A DNA stretch of 64,000 bases from NCBI GenBank assembly GCA_947168045.1, contig CAMVKN010000006.1:1-64000 (forward strand), in the 5' to 3' direction. This document shows, in pieces, positions 60,375 to 64,000 of the stretch (within the stretch, counting starts at the first letter, position 1; the number at the start of each line of letters is the position of its first letter). Both the position numbers and the translations under genes were made by a program. Under the pieces are notes generated by a model, which saw only the letters and a program-made list of their open reading frames with translations, ran no database searches and had not been told where the DNA came from. The stretch is from an uncultured Prevotellaceae bacterium (GTDB lineage Bacteria > Bacteroidota > Bacteroidia > Bacteroidales > Bacteroidaceae).

Positions 60375-63300
60375 ATGAGACAACGATTGTTTCTTCTTGC
60401 GCTGCTGTGCTGTGTGCTTCGAGCCACTGCACAGGAGTTTGTCAGCCTGACAGCATCCGAGGTCAGGATAGACTCATTGTTGCCCGTCTACAACTGCGAT
60501 ATCCCTTTGGGCAAAGGCTATGCCGACTCCGTCTATACGGTTAGCATCGATTACCCCGAGTTCATCGACATGAGCCGGGCTGACATCCTGCGCTACGACA
60601 GCATCAGCGGCGGACAGCCCTTGTCCCCCATGCCCGAGGTGCACCAGTACATTGGCGTGAGCCGTCGCCAGGGCACCCTCTGCGTGTCGTTTATCCCCCT
60701 GGTCTGCCGCGATGGCAAATACCAAAAGCTTGTGAGTTTCAAGCTGGGCTTGCATGCCGATGCCAAGGCAGCATCGCGTGCCGCTTTTCAGGCTTCTGTC
60801 CACAAGGTGTCCGCCAGTAACCTATACGCCGCCCACTCTGTCCTTTCTTCTGGTCGGTGGGTGAAGATTAGTGTGCCTTCGACGGGCGTCTACCAACTGA
60901 CGGAACGGCTGGTGCGCAGTGCGGGCTTCAGCAGTCTCGACCGCGTGCACGTGTATGGCTATGGTGGGGCGCTGCAACCCGAGGTGCTCAGCAACGACTA
61001 TCTGGCGGCTACCGATGACCTGCCCGAGGTGCCCACCTGCACAGTGGGTGGCCGGCGCCTGTTTCATGCCACGGGACCGGTGGGGTGGAGCAGTGCCTCG
61101 GCAACTGAGCGCACGCGTAACCCCTACAGTGACAAGGGCTGCTATTTCCTTACTGAGAGCGACGAGCCGCTGCTGACCGTTGACAGCGCCACCTTTGTCT
61201 CGGCGTTCTATCCTACCACCAACGACTACCACCAGCTGAGCGAGAAGGACGAGTACAGCTGGTATCACAGCGGCCGCAACCTCTTTGAGGCTACACCCGT
61301 GCCTACTGACGGCTATGCCAGCTATGAGCTGACGTCGCATGCTGACAGCGGCATCCTCACCGTGGTGATGACTGCCGAAGGGGTAGCCACGGCGAGCATC
61401 ACGGTGAACGACTCGCTGGTGGGCACGCTGGTCTTCAATGGAAACTTGCCCGGCCAGTCGAAGGCCATGCAGCAGGCGCGCCAGCTACAGTTGAACGGCG
61501 TGCTGCGTGCGCAGAACACGGTGCGGCTGCGACAGACTGCAGGCACGGCGGCGATGCGTCTCGACTACGTGGCCCTGACACTGCCCACACCGGCTCCTGC
61601 ACCGTCGCTCACCACGGGTGTCTTCCCCGTGCCCACCCTTGAATATGGCATCACCACGCAAGACCATCATGCCGACACAGCCGTTGACATGGTCATCATC
61701 ATACCCACCTCGCAGAAATTCCTGACACAGGCTGAGCGGCTGAAGACACTCCATGAGCAGCGCGACTCGCTGCGTGTGCGCATCGTGCCCGCCGACGAGC
61801 TGTTCAATGAGTTCAGCAGTGGCACCCCCGATGCCAACGCCTACCGCCGCTACCTGAAGATGCTGTATGACCGTGCCGAGACCGACGCAGACATGCCGCG
61901 CTATCTGCTCCTGTTCGGCGATGGTGCCTGGGACAACCGCATGGTGAGCAGCAACTGGCGACAATACTCGCCCGACGATTTCCTGCTCTGCTACGAGAGC
62001 GAGAACTCCTTCAGCGAGACGATGAGCTATGTGTGCGATGACTTCTTCTGTATGCTCGACGAAGGCGAGGGCGGTAACCTGGCGAAGCGTGACCGTACCG
62101 ACGTCGGCGTGGGCCGTTTGCCCGCGCGCACCGAGGCCGAGGCCAAGGTGTTGGTCGACAAGATTGTGGACTATGCTGCCAACGCCCATGCCGGCAGCTG
62201 GCAGAACACGGTGTGCTTCATGGGCGACGACGGCAATGGCAACGTACACATGCGCGAGGCTGAAGCCGCCGCACAGACCGTCATTGCCGACCATCCCTCG
62301 TTCAATGTCAAGAGGGTGTACTGGGATGCCTACGAGCGCGTCAGCTCCTCAACCGGCTACAGCTATCCTGACGTGACGCGCCTGATACGCCAGCAGATGC
62401 AGCAAGGAGCACTCGTCATGGACTACTGCGGACACGGCTCGCCTTACACCATCTCGCACGAGCGCGTGCTCAACCTGTCCGACTTCTCTGAGGCCACGTC
62501 GATGTTCCTGCCGCTGTGGGTGACGGCGTCGTGCGACATCATGCCCTTTGACACCCATGAAGAGAACATCGGCGAGACGGCCATGCTCAACCCCCGTGGC
62601 GGTGCCATCGCCTTCTTCGGCACCACACGTACTGTCTACACCGGCGACAACCAGAACATGAACTGTGCCTTCCTGAGGTTTGCCATGGGCAGCACCGACG
62701 GGCGCCGCAACACCCTGGGCGATGCCGTGCGGCTGTCGAAGAACGACGTGCGCTCCATTGGCGATGACCCCAAGGACAACTCCCGCTCCGAGTCCTATCC
62801 TGTCAACAAGCTGCACTACACGCTCTTGGGCGACCCCGCACTGACGCTGGCCGTGCCTACGCCGCGCTTGGTCATTGACAGCATCAACGGCCAGCCCGTG
62901 AGCAACGCCACCATACAACTGCCCGTCAATAGCAAGGCCCGCGTGGCTGGCCATGTGGAGGGAGCCACCGACTTCAGCGGCGTGGTGTCGCTGACGGTCA
63001 AGGATGTGGAAGAGACCATAGAATGTCGACTGAACAACAAAGGCGATGACGGTGCCGAGACACCCTTCACCTTCACCGACCGGCCCTCCACCATCTACAA
63101 TGGTCAGGACAGCGTGCGGCAGGGACGCTTCAGCATGTCTTTCGTCGTGCCGCGCGACATCAGCTATTCTGACGGCAGTGGTCGCATGACCCTCTATGCC
63201 GTCGACAACCAACGGCAGCGCACCGTCAACGGCAGTACCGAAGCCTTTAGCATGGTTAGCGTTGACGCGACCGCCAACGATGGCATCGGGCCTTCCATCT

Positions 63301-63941
63301 ATTGCTATCTGAACAGCACCGACTTCCAGAACGGCGGTAAGGTGAACACCACGCCTTACTTCTTCGCACAGCTGACCGACAAGGACGGCATCAATGCGTC
63401 AGGCAGTAGTCTGGGCCACGACCTGGAGCTGTCCGTCGACGGCGACCCCACCATGACTTACAGCCTGAACGACTATTTCCGGTTTGACTTCGGCAACTAT
63501 CAGTCGGGCAGCGTGGGCTATAGCCTGCCGACACTCAGCGAGGGCGAGCACCGCCTGACCTTCCGTGCCTGGGACGTGTTCAACAACTCGTCGGTGGCCG
63601 AGTTGGTGTTCCAGGTGGTGCGCGGCCTGGAGCCTAACTGCTTCAGCGTGGAGTGTACCCATAACCCCGCCACCACCAGCACCAGCTTCATCATCAACCA
63701 CGACCGTACGGGTAGCCAGATGGATGTCGCACTGGAGGTGTTCGATGCCTCCGGCCGTCTGCTCTGGGTCAAGCAGGAAACGGGGGTGAGTACCGACAAC
63801 ACCTACACCATCGACTGGGACCTGACCACCAGCAGTGGCAGCCCTATGCAGACAGGTGTCTACCTCTACCGTGTGTTGGTCAGCAGCGATGGCAGCAAGA
63901 AAGCATCGAAGGCGCAGAAACTGATTATACTTAGAAAATAG
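60375..63941 (+). CDS. porU: Type IX secretion system sortase PorU (C25 peptidase)
   Basis: MDYCGHGSPYTISHE (His), WVTASCDIMPFD (Cys), YLLLFGDGAWDNR, DVGVGRLPARTEAEA. Confidence 0.93.
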   Translation: MRQRLFLLALLCCVLRATAQEFVSLTASEVRIDSLLPVYNCDIPLGKGYADSVYTVSIDYPEFIDMSRADILRYDSISGGQPLSPMPEVHQYIGVSRRQGTLCVSFIPLVCRDGKYQKLVSFKLGLHADAKAASRAAFQASVHKVSASNLYAAHSVLSSGRWVKISVPSTGVYQLTERLVRSAGFSSLDRVHVYGYGGALQPEVLSNDYLAATDDLPEVPTCTVGGRRLFHATGPVGWSSASATERTRNPYSDKGCYFLTESDEPLLTVDSATFVSAFYPTTNDYHQLSEKDEYSWYHSGRNLFEATPVPTDGYASYELTSHADSGILTVVMTAEGVATASITVNDSLVGTLVFNGNLPGQSKAMQQARQLQLNGVLRAQNTVRLRQTAGTAAMRLDYVALTLPTPAPAPSLTTGVFPVPTLEYGITTQDHHADTAVDMVIIIPTSQKFLTQAERLKTLHEQRDSLRVRIVPADELFNEFSSGTPDANAYRRYLKMLYDRAETDADMPRYLLLFGDGAWDNRMVSSNWRQYSPDDFLLCYESENSFSETMSYVCDDFFCMLDEGEGGNLAKRDRTDVGVGRLPARTEAEAKVLVDKIVDYAANAHAGSWQNTVCFMGDDGNGNVHMREAEAAAQTVIADHPSFNVKRVYWDAYERVSSSTGYSYPDVTRLIRQQMQQGALVMDYCGHGSPYTISHERVLNLSDFSEATSMFLPLWVTASCDIMPFDTHEENIGETAMLNPRGGAIAFFGTTRTVYTGDNQNMNCAFLRFAMGSTDGRRNTLGDAVRLSKNDVRSIGDDPKDNSRSESYPVNKLHYTLLGDPALTLAVPTPRLVIDSINGQPVSNATIQLPVNSKARVAGHVEGATDFSGVVSLTVKDVEETIECRLNNKGDDGAETPFTFTDRPSTIYNGQDSVRQGRFSMSFVVPRDISYSDGSGRMTLYAVDNQRQRTVNGSTEAFSMVSVDATANDGIGPSIYCYLNSTDFQNGGKVNTTPYFFAQLTDKDGINASGSSLGHDLELSVDGDPTMTYSLNDYFRFDFGNYQSGSVGYSLPTLSEGEHRLTFRAWDVFNNSSVAELVFQVVRGLEPNCFSVECTHNPATTSTSFIINHDRTGSQMDVALEVFDASGRLLWVKQETGVSTDNTYTIDWDLTTSSGSPMQTGVYLYRVLVSSDGSKKASKAQKLIILRK

Positions 63942-63950
63942 TAAATCACC

Positions 63951-64000
63951 ATGAGACATATACATATATATATAAGAAACCTTGTCCCCCTGTTCATGTT
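63951..64000 (+). CDS. Start of probable PorV (T9SS outer-membrane protein), truncated by window end
   Basis: ATG plus hydrophobic start MRHIHIYIRNLVPLFM 9 nt after porU; porU-porV adjacency known in T9SS loci. Confidence 0.5.
   Translation, partial: MRHIHIYIRNLVPLFM

Overview
A 64 kb Bacteroidales (Prevotella-like) chromosomal segment. Order of contents: tRNA-Trp 3' end, secE-nusG-rplK-rplA-rplJ-rplL-rpoB-rpoC, a large secreted protein plus small peptide, a duplicated ccsA fragment, an AAA/DUF4143 ATPase, a ttcA-like gene, a porin/imelysin/di-heme/CcsBA operon divergent from a hemerythrin-LuxR regulator, lplA-gcvT-gcvH-gcvPA-gcvPB-lpd, an accessory stretch (Rpn-type nuclease, 6S-like ncRNA, VirE-like ATPase, DUF cassette, secreted protein plus peptide, second ATPase), S41 peptidase, alaS, saccharopine-dehydrogenase-like gene, GH28, a very large DUF4011-type helicase/nuclease, FAH, a GNAT pair, a third secreted protein/peptide cassette, and porU followed by the start of porV. 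The strongest unusual signals are: (1) two copies of one structured leader RNA (about 15020-15202 minus and 37418-37619 plus), with different helix sequences but the same architecture and an identical TTATTGCTCAATT block; each sits upstream of a secreted protein (GxYIxNGK tail) followed by a small KxYxxP...WDD peptide, and a third such cassette lacks the RNA; (2) heptanucleotide CTCNNNN arrays that fill operon spacers and also lie in frame inside gcvPA, lpd (twice, same unit order) and alaS; (3) other GC-rich or palindromic repeats within ORFs; (4) a ccsA 3'-end duplicate whose WWD-motif Asp is Ala; (5) a 68-bp terminator-promoter direct repeat flanking a two-gene cassette. All calls come from reading the sequence; no database search was run.
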